DNA of 64,000 nucleotides from Nocardiopsis alborubida. GTDB lineage: Bacteria > Actinomycetota > Actinomycetes > Streptosporangiales > Streptosporangiaceae. The DNA is taken from assembly GCF_012396365.1 (NCBI RefSeq), contig NZ_JAAXPG010000016.1, positions 62,001-126,000 of the forward strand. The letters are read 5' to 3'. Below the pieces are notes generated by a model, which was not told the DNA's origin, did no database searches, and worked only from the letters and a program-made list of their open reading frames with translations. Numbering within the stretch: the stretch's first letter is position 1; each line of letters begins with the position of its first letter. A program made the translations under genes and the position numbers. Shown piece by piece: positions 24,215 to 33,010 of the stretch.

Positions 24215-24745
24215 GTCTGAGTTCCTTTCGCCCTGGCTTCAGAGTACGACTACAAACCTGACCATGAAACCCTCTCTTTGAAATTTCTCAAGGCCATCCG
24301 CTTTGAAGAGCTTTGCCAGGGCTGCGCTGATTTAAGAGGAAAATTCACACCATGTGGGCAGGCTGAACTTCATCCAGGACAGGACGGGGTCGGGCCACCA
24401 AAGGCTTCCGGCGATCCTCAGAAATTGCATAAGCATTCGATGGGTGTCGCGAAGGCGGTCCCAGCTCCCGTGCAGGTCCAGGAAGGCCGAGAAGCCGCAG
24501 AGGGAGGCTCCGGTGGCTCTCGGACCGGCGAGCCCTGGCCGGACGACGGCCCCCGAAAGCGTCGTAGGCCGGACCTAGAGTCGTTCTTGACCGCACAGCA
24601 CACGATGCACTGTCTTCCCTGGGGTTTCAGAGGTGACCACACGGGCACCTTGCAGAGACATCGGGTCGTCGGTGCGGAGGGCGCAGCGGCCGGGAGTAAG
24701 CAAGTAACGGCCACGGCCGTCCGGGGAAAAGGGGAGCGGGGGAAC
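24215..24745. other. 531-bp intergenic stretch with no recognisable gene
   Basis: The region between the minus-strand XRE gene and the next plus-strand gene has lower GC than its surroundings at 24240-24350. No frame shows biased codon use and no family match was seen. It must hold the XRE promoter; nothing else could be assigned. Confidence 0.5.
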
Positions 24746-25084
24746 ATGACGCTGGCGATTCTCGTAGCGGTTGCGGTCACGGTAGCGGTGGTCGTGGACA
24801 CCCTGGCCCCGATGGGGTCCAGGAGCGGACTGGGAGTCCGCAGGGGTGCGGCGCGCAGGGCGCTCACGGCCCTGCGGCGAGGCCCCCGTCCCACGCACGC
24901 GCCCGCACAGGCCGTGACCGTGGAGGACACCCCCGGAAACCGGGTGCCGGAGCCGAGGCGGGAGATCGAACCGGCGGGGCTGGGCATCGCCGCCACGCCG
25001 TCCCCCGCCCGCCGCGCCTGGAACGGGAGCCCCGCGCGAGCGGGCCGACCGCGCCGCGCCGCCGCGAAGGCGTCCCTCACCTGA
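24746..25084 (+). CDS. Small membrane-anchored basic protein (hypothetical)
   Basis: A 112-codon frame starts at ATG 24746 with GGGGAGCGGGGG upstream. It opens with a hydrophobic helix (LAILVAVAVTVAVVVDTLA), followed by an Arg/Pro/Ala-rich cytoplasmic-like tail with no fold features. The helix and ribosome site favour a real gene, but the tail is low-complexity and could be random coding in GC-rich DNA. A strong hairpin follows 23 bp after the stop. Confidence 0.45.
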   Translation: MTLAILVAVAVTVAVVVDTLAPMGSRSGLGVRRGAARRALTALRRGPRPTHAPAQAVTVEDTPGNRVPEPRREIEPAGLGIAATPSPARRAWNGSPARAGRPRRAAAKASLT

Positions 25085-25106
25085 CAGCCGCCTGACGACC
25101 GGACGA

Positions 25107-25142
25107 ACGGGGCCGGTGCTCCTGCGCGAGCACCGGCCCCGT
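25107..25142. terminator. Perfect 15-bp terminator hairpin
   Basis: Arms 25107-25121 and 25128-25142 (ACGGGGCCGGTGCTC and its complement) enclose a 6-nt loop, 20 bp past the rhamnulokinase stop and past the opposing small gene. It shares its 13-bp core with the hairpin at 22775-22811. Confidence 0.85.
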
Positions 25143-25161
25143 CGTCATGTACCGACCGGCC

Positions 25162-26688
25162 TCAGCCGTGGAGCAGGCGCTCGGCGGCCTCCCACGGGGC
25201 CTGCGGCCCGCTCGGCCGGTACCGGCTGACCTCGGTGGAGTCGGCCACGACCCGGCGCAGGTCGGCCAGGCCGCCCTCCACCGCCCCGACCGCGCGGGCC
25301 TGCACCAGCAGGTTGCCGATCGCCGCCCCCTCGGCGGGACCGGCGACCACCTCCAGCCCGACCGCGTCCGCCGTGAGCTGGCACAGCAGCGCGTTGCGCG
25401 AGCCCCCGCCGACCACGTGGACCACCTCCACGTCCGTCCCGCTCAGCTCGGCGGCCTGGCGCACCGCCCGGCGGTAGGCCAGCGCCAGCGAGTCCACCAC
25501 GCACCGCGCCACCTCGGCCTCGCCCTCCGGCGGGCGCTGCCCGGTCTCGGCGGCGAACGCGGCGATCCGCGCGGGCATGTCCCCCGGAGGCAGGAACCGG
25601 GGGTCGTCCACGTCCACCACGCACGAGAGCGCGGGCACGCGGGCGGTCCGCGCCAGCAGGTCTGCCAGCTCCACCTCCCGCCCCCGCTCGCGCCAGGTGC
25701 GCAGCGACTCCTGGAGCAGCCACAGCCCGGCGACGTTGCGCAGGTAGCGCACCGTGCCGTCCACACCCAGCTCGTTGGTGAAGTTCGCCGCCCGGCTCGC
25801 CTCGGTGCGCACCGGGGCGTCCAGCTCCACGCCCACCAGCGACCACGTCCCCGAGGAGACGTAGGCGAAGCGGCGCGCGGCCGCGGGCACGGCCACCACG
25901 GCGGAGGCGGTGTCGTGCGAGCCCACCGCCACCAGCGGCGCGCCCGACGCCGCACCGAGGCCCGCACCGTCCCGGAGCGCGCCGACGACGGTTCCGGGTT
26001 CGACCAGGCCGGGCAGCAGGTCCCGCGCCGCGACGCCGAAGCCGTCCTCCAGCAGGTCCAGGCAGGCGTCGGCCCAACGGCGTTCGCGCACGTCGACCAG
26101 GCCGGTGGTGGAGGCGTTGGTCAGCTCCGCGACCCGCTCCCCCGTCAGCCAGTACCCGAGCAGGTCGGGCACGAGCAGCAGTCCGCGGGCCGCGGCCAGC
26201 TGGGCTCCGCCGGAGGCGGCGGCGAGCTGGAACACCGTGTTGAACGGCTGTACCTGCAACCCGTTGACCGCGTACATCAGCTCGGCGGGCAGGTGCGCGA
26301 ACACCCGCTCGGGCACCCCCTCGGTGCGGCCGTCGCGGTAGTGCACGGGGTTGCCGAGCAGGGCGCCGTCGGCGTCCAGCAGCCCGTAGTCCACCGCCCA
26401 GGAGTCCACGCCGACCGAGGCCAGGCCGCGGGGTTCGGCGGCCCGGCGCAGCCCCCCGACCACACCCGCGTACAGGGACAGCACGTCCCAGTGCAGGCTG
26501 GCGCGGTCGCCCGCGGGCACGGCGACCGGCCCGTTGGGGAAACGGGCCACCTCCTCGGTGCGCAGCCGTCCGTCCTCGACCCGCCCGGCGATGACCCGGC
26601 CGCTGGAGGCGCCCAGGTCGACGGCGGCGTGGACGGCGCCCTCTCCGGCTGCGCCCCCTCCGGCTGCGCCCCCTCCGGCTGCGCTCAT
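25162..26688 (-). CDS. rhaB: Rhamnulokinase
   Basis: The 508-residue FGGY-family sugar kinase phosphorylates L-rhamnulose with ATP. It has the phosphate-binding start AAVDLGASSGRVIAG, the catalytic region GVDSWAVDYGLLD, QPFNTVFQL and the ATP-site VVHVVGGGSRNALLCQL. ATG 26688 overlaps the RhaD stop by 4 nt (ATGA). The first 17 residues are an Ala/Gly repeat encoded by three 15-bp DNA repeats and precede the conserved domain. It is the last gene of rhaI-rhaD-rhaB, and the hairpin at 25107-25142 follows its stop. Confidence 0.95.
   Translation of the reverse strand: MSAAGGGAAGGGAAGEGAVHAAVDLGASSGRVIAGRVEDGRLRTEEVARFPNGPVAVPAGDRASLHWDVLSLYAGVVGGLRRAAEPRGLASVGVDSWAVDYGLLDADGALLGNPVHYRDGRTEGVPERVFAHLPAELMYAVNGLQVQPFNTVFQLAAASGGAQLAAARGLLLVPDLLGYWLTGERVAELTNASTTGLVDVRERRWADACLDLLEDGFGVAARDLLPGLVEPGTVVGALRDGAGLGAASGAPLVAVGSHDTASAVVAVPAAARRFAYVSSGTWSLVGVELDAPVRTEASRAANFTNELGVDGTVRYLRNVAGLWLLQESLRTWRERGREVELADLLARTARVPALSCVVDVDDPRFLPPGDMPARIAAFAAETGQRPPEGEAEVARCVVDSLALAYRRAVRQAAELSGTDVEVVHVVGGGSRNALLCQLTADAVGLEVVAGPAEGAAIGNLLVQARAVGAVEGGLADLRRVVADSTEVSRYRPSGPQAPWEAAERLLHG
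26644..26684. repeat. 15-bp tandem repeat at the start of rhaB
   Basis: TCCGGCTGCGC recurs at 26644, 26659 and 26674 with a 15-bp period, encoding the AAGGG repeat at the RhaB N-terminus. A multiple of three keeps the frame if the copy number changes. Confidence 0.8.
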
Positions 26689-28718
26689 CGCAGGAACGCT
26701 GCGGCGACGCCGCTGTCCACGGGGATGTGCAGGCCGGTGGTGTGCGAGAGCTCCCCCGCCGTCAGCGCGAACACCGCGTTGGCCACGTGCTCGGGCAGCA
26801 CCTCGCGGCCCAGGATGGTGCGCTGGGCGTAGAACGCGCCCAGGTCCTCCTCCTTGACCCCGTACACCTTGGCCCGCTGGGCGCCCCAGCCCCCGGCGAA
26901 GATCCCCGAGCCGCGCACCACCCCGTCGGGGTTGACGCCGTTGACCCGGATTCCCTCGCCGCCCAGCTCGGCGGCCAGCAGCCGCACCTGGTGGGCCTGG
27001 TCGGCCTTGACCGCGGAGTAGGCGACGTTGTTGGGCCCGGCGAACACGGCGTTCTTGGAGGCGATGTAGACGATGTCGCCGCCCATGCCCTGGGCGGTCA
27101 TCGTCCGGGCCGCCTCCCGTGAGACCAGGAAGGACCCCTTGGCCATGACGTCGTGCTGGAGGTCCCAGTCGCGCTCGGTGGTCTCCAGCAGCGGCTTGGA
27201 GATGGACAGCCCGGCGTTGTTGACCACCAGGTCCACGCCGCCGAAGGCCAGGGCCGCCGCGGCGAAGGCGCGGGCCACCGCGTCCGCGTCGCTGACGTCG
27301 CAGGCCACGCCCACGGCCGTGTCGGCGCCGCCCAGTTCGGCCGCGGCGGCGGCCGCCTTGTCCGCGTCCAGGTCGGCCACGACCACGCAGGCGCCCTCGC
27401 CCGCCAGGCGTGCGGCGATGGCCTTGCCGATGCCGCTGGCCGCACCCGTGACCAGGGCGACCCGGGTGGCGAGCGGCTTGGGCTTGGGCAGGCGGGCGAG
27501 CTTGGCCTCCTCCAGCGCCCAGTACTCGATGCGGAACTTCTCCGACTCCTCGATGGGCCGGTAGGTGGAGACGGACTCGGCGCCGCGCATCACGTTGATC
27601 GCGTTGACGTAGAACTCGCCCGCCACGCGCGCGGTCTTGGCGTCCTTGCCGAAGGAGAACATGCCCACGCCGGGGACCAGCACGATCGCCGGGTCGGCGC
27701 CGCGCATGGCGGGGCTGTCGGCGTCGGCGTGGCGCTCGTAGTAGGCGCGGTACTCGGCCCGGTACTCCTCGTGCAGCTCGCGCAGGCGCTCCACGGCCCG
27801 CTCCAGCGGGGCGTCGGCGGGCAGGTCGAGCACCAGGGGGCGGACCTTGGTGCGCAGGAAGTGGTCGGGGCAGGAGGTGCCCAGCGCGGCCAGGCGGGGG
27901 TGCTCGGCCCCGGCCAGGAAGTCCAGGACCACGTCGCTGTCGGTGAAGCGGCCCACCTGGGGGTGGTCGGTGGAGGCCAGTCCGCGGATGACCGGGGCCA
28001 GGGCGGCGGCGCGCTCGCGGCGCTCCGCCTCGGGCAGGGCGCCGTAGCCGTCCAGGGCGGGGCCGAAGGGCTCGGGGCGGCCGTTCTCCTCCAGGAACCT
28101 CTCGGCGGTGCGGATGATCTCCAGGGAGTTGGCCTGGCACTGCTCGCTGGTCCCGGCCCAGGCGGTGATGCCGTGGCCGCCCAGGATCGCGCCGATGGCG
28201 TTCGGGTTCTCCTCCGCGATACGGGCGATGTCCAGGCCGAGCTGGAACCCGGGGCGGCGCCAGGGCACCCACACCACGCGGTCGCCGAAGCACTCACGGG
28301 TCAGGCGCTCGCCGTCCGCGGCGGTGGCCAGGGCGATACCGGAGTCGGGGTGCAGGTGGTCCACGTGCGCGGCGCGCAGCAGGCCGTGCATGGCGGTGTC
28401 GATGGAGGGCGCGGCGCCGCCCTTCCCGAACAGGCAGTGGTCGAAGGCGGCGACCATCTCGTCCTCGCGGTCCTCGCCGGGGTAGACGTCCACGAGGGCG
28501 CGCAGGCGGTCCAGGCGCAGCACGGCCAGGCCGTCCTCGGTGAGGGTGCCCAGGTCGCCGCCGGAGCCCTTGACCCACAGCAGGTCGACGTCCTGCCCGG
28601 TGACGGGGTCGGTGCGGGTGCCCGCGGCGGAGGTGTTGCCCCCGGCGAAGTTGGTGTTGCGCGGGTCCGCGCCGAGGGTGTTGCTGCGTGCGAGGAGCTG
28701 TTCGACGACGTCGGACAC
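26685..28718 (-). CDS. rhaD: Bifunctional rhamnulose-1-phosphate aldolase / short-chain dehydrogenase
   Basis: The 677-residue protein has a class II aldolase N-terminal part (NTNFAGGNTSAAG, HVDHLHPDSGIAL, ILGGHGITAWAG supply the zinc and phosphate-site residues) and a C-terminal SDR domain from about residue 427 (RVALVTGAASGIGKAIA, NNAGLS, YIASKN, then YSAVK with the catalytic Tyr and Lys). The aldolase gives DHAP and L-lactaldehyde; the SDR oxidises the lactaldehyde to L-lactate. The start is GTG 28718 with AGGGAG upstream. The fused form is the usual aldolase in actinobacterial rhamnose pathways. It lies between rhaI and rhaB. Confidence 0.95.
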   Translation of the reverse strand: MSDVVEQLLARSNTLGADPRNTNFAGGNTSAAGTRTDPVTGQDVDLLWVKGSGGDLGTLTEDGLAVLRLDRLRALVDVYPGEDREDEMVAAFDHCLFGKGGAAPSIDTAMHGLLRAAHVDHLHPDSGIALATAADGERLTRECFGDRVVWVPWRRPGFQLGLDIARIAEENPNAIGAILGGHGITAWAGTSEQCQANSLEIIRTAERFLEENGRPEPFGPALDGYGALPEAERRERAAALAPVIRGLASTDHPQVGRFTDSDVVLDFLAGAEHPRLAALGTSCPDHFLRTKVRPLVLDLPADAPLERAVERLRELHEEYRAEYRAYYERHADADSPAMRGADPAIVLVPGVGMFSFGKDAKTARVAGEFYVNAINVMRGAESVSTYRPIEESEKFRIEYWALEEAKLARLPKPKPLATRVALVTGAASGIGKAIAARLAGEGACVVVADLDADKAAAAAAELGGADTAVGVACDVSDADAVARAFAAAALAFGGVDLVVNNAGLSISKPLLETTERDWDLQHDVMAKGSFLVSREAARTMTAQGMGGDIVYIASKNAVFAGPNNVAYSAVKADQAHQVRLLAAELGGEGIRVNGVNPDGVVRGSGIFAGGWGAQRAKVYGVKEEDLGAFYAQRTILGREVLPEHVANAVFALTAGELSHTTGLHIPVDSGVAAAFLR

Positions 28719-28762
28719 GGGGTCTCCCTGTTCGGTGCTGCTGTGCTGGGTCGGTGGCCGGC

Positions 28763-29941
28763 TCACGCGCCCCACCCGGCCTGGGCGCCGCCCCTGCGCT
28801 CCTCGGCGACGCGCTCGACGTAGCCGGAGCGGGCGTGCGCGGCCATGGGGTCGGGGTCCAGGCCCTGGTTCTCGCGCAGGTCGGCGAGCATGGGCCGCAC
28901 GTCGGTGTTGTAGGCGTCCATCAGGGCGGCGTTGGCGGCCAGGACGTCGCCCGCGCGCTGGGCGGCGGCGAGCGCGTCGGCGTCCACGAGCAGGGCCTTG
29001 GCGGTGGCCTCCTGCACGTTCATGACCGAGCGGATCTGACCGGCGATCTTGGGCTCGATGTTGTGGCACTGGTCGAGCATGAACGCGACCCCGGTGTCGG
29101 CGGCCAGGCCGCCGCCGCGCACGACCTCGTACATGATGCGGAAGAGCTGGAAGGGGTCGGCGGCGCCGACCATGAGGTCGTCGTCGGCGTAGAAGCGCGA
29201 GTTGAAGTCGAAGGCGCCGAGCTTCCCGGCGCGCAGCAGGAACGCGACGATGAACTCGATGTTGGTGTGCGCGGCGTGGTGGCCGGTGTCCACGCAGACC
29301 ACGGCCTTCTCCCCCAGCTCCAGGCAGTGGGCGTAGGCGGTGCCCCAGTCGGGGACGTCGGTGGCGTAGAAGGCGGGCTCGAAGAGCTTGTACTCCAGCA
29401 GCAGGCGCTGGTCGGGGCCGAGCCGGTCGTAGACCTCGGACAGGGCCTCGGCCAGGCGGTCCTGGCGGGCGCGCAGGTCGTCCTGGCCGGGGTAGTTGGT
29501 GCCGTCGGCGAACCACAGCTTGAGGTCGCGCGAGCCGGTGGCGTCCATGACGTCCACGCACTCCAGCAGGTGGTCGATCGCCTTGCGTCGCACGCCCGGA
29601 TCGGGGTTGGTGACGCTGCCGAGCCTGTAGTCGTCGTCCTGGAAGACGTTGGCGTTGATGGTGCCGACGCCGATGCCCAGGTCGCGCGCGTGGGCGGCGA
29701 GCGCGGCGTAGTCGTCGACCCGGTCCCAGGGGATGTGCAGGGCGACCGTGGGGGCGACCCCGGTGAGGCGGTGGACCTCGGCGGAGTCGGCGATCTTCTC
29801 CCAGGGGTCGCGGGGGACGCCGGGCTGCGCGAACACCTTGAACCGGGTACCGGAGTTCCCGAAGGCCCAGGAGGGGAGTTCGATGTGCTGGCGCCGCAGG
29901 ACGGCCAGGGCGTCCGCGCCGCGTTCGGGGAGTGCTGCCAC
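28763..29941 (-). CDS. rhaI: L-rhamnose isomerase
   Basis: The 392-residue TIM-barrel isomerase converts L-rhamnose to L-rhamnulose and belongs to the RhaI type. Signatures are IELPSWAFGNSGTRFKVF near the start, LHIPWDR, GVGTINANVFQDD, LKLWFADGTNYPGQDD and the metal-site segments VCVDTGHHAAHTN and AFDFNSRFYADDDLMVG. GTG 29941 is preferred, with CGGAG upstream and a length like family members; ATG 29998 in frame would add 19 residues and has no ribosome site next to the operator at 29999-30010. First gene of the rhamnose operon. Confidence 0.93.
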   Translation of the reverse strand: MAALPERGADALAVLRRQHIELPSWAFGNSGTRFKVFAQPGVPRDPWEKIADSAEVHRLTGVAPTVALHIPWDRVDDYAALAAHARDLGIGVGTINANVFQDDDYRLGSVTNPDPGVRRKAIDHLLECVDVMDATGSRDLKLWFADGTNYPGQDDLRARQDRLAEALSEVYDRLGPDQRLLLEYKLFEPAFYATDVPDWGTAYAHCLELGEKAVVCVDTGHHAAHTNIEFIVAFLLRAGKLGAFDFNSRFYADDDLMVGAADPFQLFRIMYEVVRGGGLAADTGVAFMLDQCHNIEPKIAGQIRSVMNVQEATAKALLVDADALAAAQRAGDVLAANAALMDAYNTDVRPMLADLRENQGLDPDPMAAHARSGYVERVAEERRGGAQAGWGA

Positions 29942-29998
29942 GGTGGGGCTCCGTTCGGGGAGGGTGTACCTGCCGGTCTGACCGGCGAGAAGACCCAT

Positions 29999-30010
29999 TG
30001 AATCGTTTCA
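29999..30010. promoter_or_regulatory. LacI-type operator, proximal copy (rha)
   Basis: TGAATCGTTTCA fits the LacI-family consensus TGAAACGTTTCA with one mismatch and lies just downstream of the predicted rha transcription start. Confidence 0.65.
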
Positions 30011-30024
30011 CTCAGGTTGCGCCG

Positions 30025-30054
30025 AAACTACCTCCAGCTCTTCTCACGTGTCAA
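30025..30054 (-). promoter_or_regulatory. Predicted rha operon promoter
   Basis: On the minus strand a consensus TTGACA (30049-30054) and TAGTTT (30025-30030) are separated by 18 bp. The start would fall near 30018, so the proximal operator blocks the initial transcript. Confidence 0.6.
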
Positions 30055-30097
30055 GGTTTTCCGCCCCCTTGCCCTAGCCATGCGGACCCCCCGTTCT

Positions 30098-30109
30098 TGA
30101 AACGTTTTA
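30098..30109. promoter_or_regulatory. LacI-type operator, distal copy (rha)
   Basis: TGAAACGTTTTA matches the LacI-family consensus with one mismatch. It lies 99 bp from the proximal copy, on the far side of the promoter, as in two-site looping repression. Confidence 0.6.
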
Positions 30110-30162
30110 TGACCAGGGCGTGTACGGCCGTCCACACGGAGACCCGGGCCACACCGCGAGCC

Positions 30163-30200
30163 GCCCGTGGCGGCGCCCGTGGCGGTCGCCCGTGGCGGTC
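30163..30200. repeat. Three tandem GCCCGTGGCGG repeats
   Basis: The unit GCCCGTGGCGG(T)C begins at 30163, 30175 and 30188, in the non-coding gap between the rha operon promoter and the lysE terminator. No function is evident. Confidence 0.6.
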
Positions 30201-30270
30201 GCCCGGAGGAAGCCGCCGCTGGCGCCGAAACGCCGCGGACGGGGGCCACCGGCCCCCGGCCCCACGTCCT

Positions 30271-30306
30271 CCGGGGCCGGGCGGCGCACCGCCCGCCCGG
30301 CCCCGG
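30271..30306. terminator. Terminator hairpin after lysE
   Basis: Arms 30271-30284 and 30293-30306 (CCGGGGCCGGGCGG) pair perfectly around an 8-nt loop, 15 bp beyond the lysE stop on the minus strand. Confidence 0.75.
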
Positions 30307-30320
30307 CGGGGGACGACCGC

Positions 30321-30941
30321 TCAGGCTCCGAGGGCCATGCGCACGCCCAGGGTGAGCATGACGGCGGCGATGAGCGCGTCCAGGACCCGCCAGGCGCCCG
30401 GGCGGGCGAAGACCGGGCGCAGCAGGCGGGCGCCGAAGCCGAGTCCGAAGAACCACACGAAGCTGCCCGCGACCGCGCCCGCCGTCCACCACCAGCGCGC
30501 GTCGCCGCCCTGCTGGTTGGCCAGGGAGCCCAGGAAGACCACCGTGTCCAGGTACACGTGCGGATTGAGCCAGGTCAGCACCAGCGCCGTGGTCACCGCG
30601 GCCCCGCGGCCGGCGGAGGGTCCTCCGCCGACCACGAGGGAGCCGGGGCGCAGGACGCGGCGCGCCGCGGACAGGCCGTAGACGACCAGGAAGCCCGCGC
30701 CCAGCAGGCGGACCACGGTGACGGCGAGGGGCGCGGCCTCGACGACGACGCCGACGCCGAGGACCCCGGCCGTGATGAGCAGGGCGTCGGATAGGGCGCA
30801 GACCAGTACCACCGGCAGAACGGTGCCGGTGCGGCCCTCGATGCCGATCCGCAGGACGTGGGCGTTCTGGGCGCCGATGGCCACGATGAGCGCCAGCCCG
30901 GTACCGAGGCCGAGCAGGGCGGGGAGAAGTGTCTCGTTCAC
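30321..30941 (-). CDS. lysE: LysE/ArgO family amino acid exporter
   Basis: The 206-residue protein has six hydrophobic segments and the family signatures GTGLALIVAIGAQNAHVLRIG near the start and WLNPHVYLDTVVFLGS in the middle. It exports L-lysine and/or L-arginine from the cytoplasm. The start is GTG 30941. It is divergent from a LysG-type regulator with only 72 bp between them, the classical lysE-lysG pair of actinobacteria. Confidence 0.93.
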   Translation of the reverse strand: MNETLLPALLGLGTGLALIVAIGAQNAHVLRIGIEGRTGTVLPVVLVCALSDALLITAGVLGVGVVVEAAPLAVTVVRLLGAGFLVVYGLSAARRVLRPGSLVVGGGPSAGRGAAVTTALVLTWLNPHVYLDTVVFLGSLANQQGGDARWWWTAGAVAGSFVWFFGLGFGARLLRPVFARPGAWRVLDALIAAVMLTLGVRMALGA

Positions 30942-30978
30942 CCCGAAACGCTAGGTCCGACACGCGTGTGCAGTAAAG

Positions 30979-30992
30979 CTAAACTTTCTTAG
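30979..30992. promoter_or_regulatory. LysG-type dyad CTAA-N6-TTAG
   Basis: A short inverted repeat in the AT-rich lysE/lysG gap (30979-30982 with 30989-30992), 21 bp before the lysG start, is the likely LysG operator. Confidence 0.45.
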
Positions 30993-31013
30993 GATCCCTG
31001 AGAGAGGCTTAGG

Positions 31014-31907
31014 ATGCCGTTCCAGTTCGACCATCTGCGCACCCTGACGACCCTGGTGGACGAGGGCACCTTCGAGGCCGCCGCGCGGCGGCTGCACGTG
31101 ACGGCCTCGGCGGTGTCCCAGCGGGTCCGGGCGATGGAGCAGACCGCGGGCCGGGTGCTGGTCCAGCGCACGAACCCCGTGCGGACCACCGCGGCCGGGG
31201 ACGTGGTGCTGCGCTACGCCCGCCAGGTGCTGCTGCTGGACGAGGACGCCGACGCGGAGCTGCGGCTGGGCGAGCGCGAGCGGGGCCGGGTTGCGGTGCC
31301 GCTGGCCGTCAACGCCGACAGCCTGGCCACCTGGTTCCTGGAGGCGCTGGCGGACCCGCCCGCCGACCTGGGCGCGGTGTTCGAGATCCACCGCGAGGAC
31401 GAGGAGCACACCACCTCCCTGCTGCGCTCGGGGACGGTGATGGCCGCCGTGACCTCCACCCCCGAGGCGGTCCAGGGGTGCACCGTGGCGGGGCTCGGCG
31501 CGATGCGCTACCACGCGGTGTGCAGTCCGGGTTTCGACCGGGAGCACCTCGGCGGCCGGGCGGACCCGGAACTGCTCCCCCGGGCACCGGTGGTCAACTT
31601 CGACCGCCACGACGACCTCCAGGACCGGTTTCTGCGCGAGTCCGGCGGTGAGCCCTCCGGGCCCCGCCACCACATCCCGGCCTCGGAGGACTTCGCCCGG
31701 GCCGTCCTGCTCGGGTTCGGGTGGGGCGTGGTCCCCGAACCGCAGTGCTCGGAGCACATCGCCTCGGGGCGGCTCGTGGCCCTGGCCCCGGACCGCCCCG
31801 TGGACGTGCGCCTGTACTGGCAGCGCTGGAACCTGCGCTCCCCGGCCCTGGACCGGGTCTCGGAGGCCGTGCGCGCGGGAGCGGCGGCCCGCCTGCACCC
31901 GCTGTGA
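31014..31907 (+). CDS. lysG: LysR family regulator LysG/ArgP
   Basis: The 297-residue protein has the LysR winged HTH (FDHLRTLTTLVDEGTFEAAARRL, then TASAVSQRVRAMEQTAGRVLVQR) with the ArgP/LysG-specific AVSQRV motif, and a substrate-binding C-terminal domain (TVAGLGAMRYHAVCSPGF, GFGWGVVPEPQCSEHI). It is expected to sense intracellular lysine, arginine or histidine and activate lysE. The ATG 31014 follows a GAGAGAGG stretch. It is divergent from lysE. Confidence 0.93.
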   Translation: MPFQFDHLRTLTTLVDEGTFEAAARRLHVTASAVSQRVRAMEQTAGRVLVQRTNPVRTTAAGDVVLRYARQVLLLDEDADAELRLGERERGRVAVPLAVNADSLATWFLEALADPPADLGAVFEIHREDEEHTTSLLRSGTVMAAVTSTPEAVQGCTVAGLGAMRYHAVCSPGFDREHLGGRADPELLPRAPVVNFDRHDDLQDRFLRESGGEPSGPRHHIPASEDFARAVLLGFGWGVVPEPQCSEHIASGRLVALAPDRPVDVRLYWQRWNLRSPALDRVSEAVRAGAAARLHPL

Positions 31908-32041
31908 CCCGGCCCGGAGGACGCCCCCACCGCCCGTGACGCAAGGCGCTCGGTCGGGACGGAAGGTGGGTAGGTCCCCCCGTGTCCGCTCGGCGGGCCG
32001 CCGGGGCGGCCCGCCGACACCGCCGTCAAGGAGGGCCTGAC

Positions 32042-32908
32042 ATGAGCCTGAACGCCACCGCCGTCGACCTGGGGACCTACGGAGTGTGGGTGAAGAGGAC
32101 CGACCTGACCGCCGACGCGGCGGCCGAGATCGAGCGGCTGGGCTACGGCACCGTCTGGGTCGGCGGCTCTCCCGGCGCCGACCTGGAGGAGGTGTCCACG
32201 GCGCTGGCCGCGACGTCGCGGCTCGCGGTCGCGACGGGCATCGTCAACATCTGGAGCGCGGGCGCGGAGGCGGTGGCCGACTCCTTCCGCCGGATCGAGT
32301 CCGAGCACCCCGGCCGGTTCCTGCTCGGCATCGGCGCGGGGCACCGCGAGGCCAACGGCCCCGAGGCGGTCAGGCCCTTCGGCGCGGTGGTGGACTACCT
32401 GGACGTCCTCGACGAGGGGGGCGTCCCCGCCGACCGGCGCGTGGTCGCCGCCCTGGGGCCTCGGATGCTCGGCCTGTCCGCCGAGCGCGCCGCCGGGACC
32501 CACCCGTACCTGGTCAACCCGGAGTTCACCCGCGGCGCGCGCGAGGCGCTGGGCGAGCGCCCGCTGCTGGCGCCCGAGCACAAGGTGGCCCTGGGCGAGG
32601 ACCGCGAGCGGACCCGGCGCACCGCCAGGAGGGGGCTCAGCGTCTACGTCGACAACCGGCTGACCAACTACCTCGCCAACTTCCGGCGCCTGGGCTTCTC
32701 CGACGAGGACTTCGCCGACGGCGGCAGCGACGCGCTGGTGGACGCCACGGTCGCGCAGGGCGGACCGGAGTCGGCGGCGGCGGAGCTGCGCGCGCACCTG
32801 GAGGCGGGCGCGGACCACGTCGCGGTGCAGCCGCTGGCCGAGGACGACGACATCCTTCCGGTGCTGGCCCGGCTCGCCCCGGCGCTCGGACTCACCGCCC
32901 GGGGCTGA
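32042..32908 (+). CDS. LLM class F420-dependent oxidoreductase
   Basis: The 288-residue luciferase-like protein has the features of the TIGR03620 F420 subgroup: LGTYGVWVKRTDLT at the start, IERLGYGTVWVGGSPGADLE, LAVATGIVNIWSAG and HPGRFLLGIGAGHRE (phosphate/F420 region). The substrate is unknown. ATG 32042 has AAGGAGGG upstream. It is a single gene followed by the AT-rich perfect inverted repeat at 33011-33067. Confidence 0.9.
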   Translation: MSLNATAVDLGTYGVWVKRTDLTADAAAEIERLGYGTVWVGGSPGADLEEVSTALAATSRLAVATGIVNIWSAGAEAVADSFRRIESEHPGRFLLGIGAGHREANGPEAVRPFGAVVDYLDVLDEGGVPADRRVVAALGPRMLGLSAERAAGTHPYLVNPEFTRGAREALGERPLLAPEHKVALGEDRERTRRTARRGLSVYVDNRLTNYLANFRRLGFSDEDFADGGSDALVDATVAQGGPESAAAELRAHLEAGADHVAVQPLAEDDDILPVLARLAPALGLTARG

Positions 32909-33010
32909 GACCGCCGTCCAGACGACCGTTCCGCGACCGCGGACCCAGTCAGCTCCCTGTGTCATGACCGGAAATGTTGCTGGCGTGACCTGAGCGCCCC
33001 TGACCTGGGA

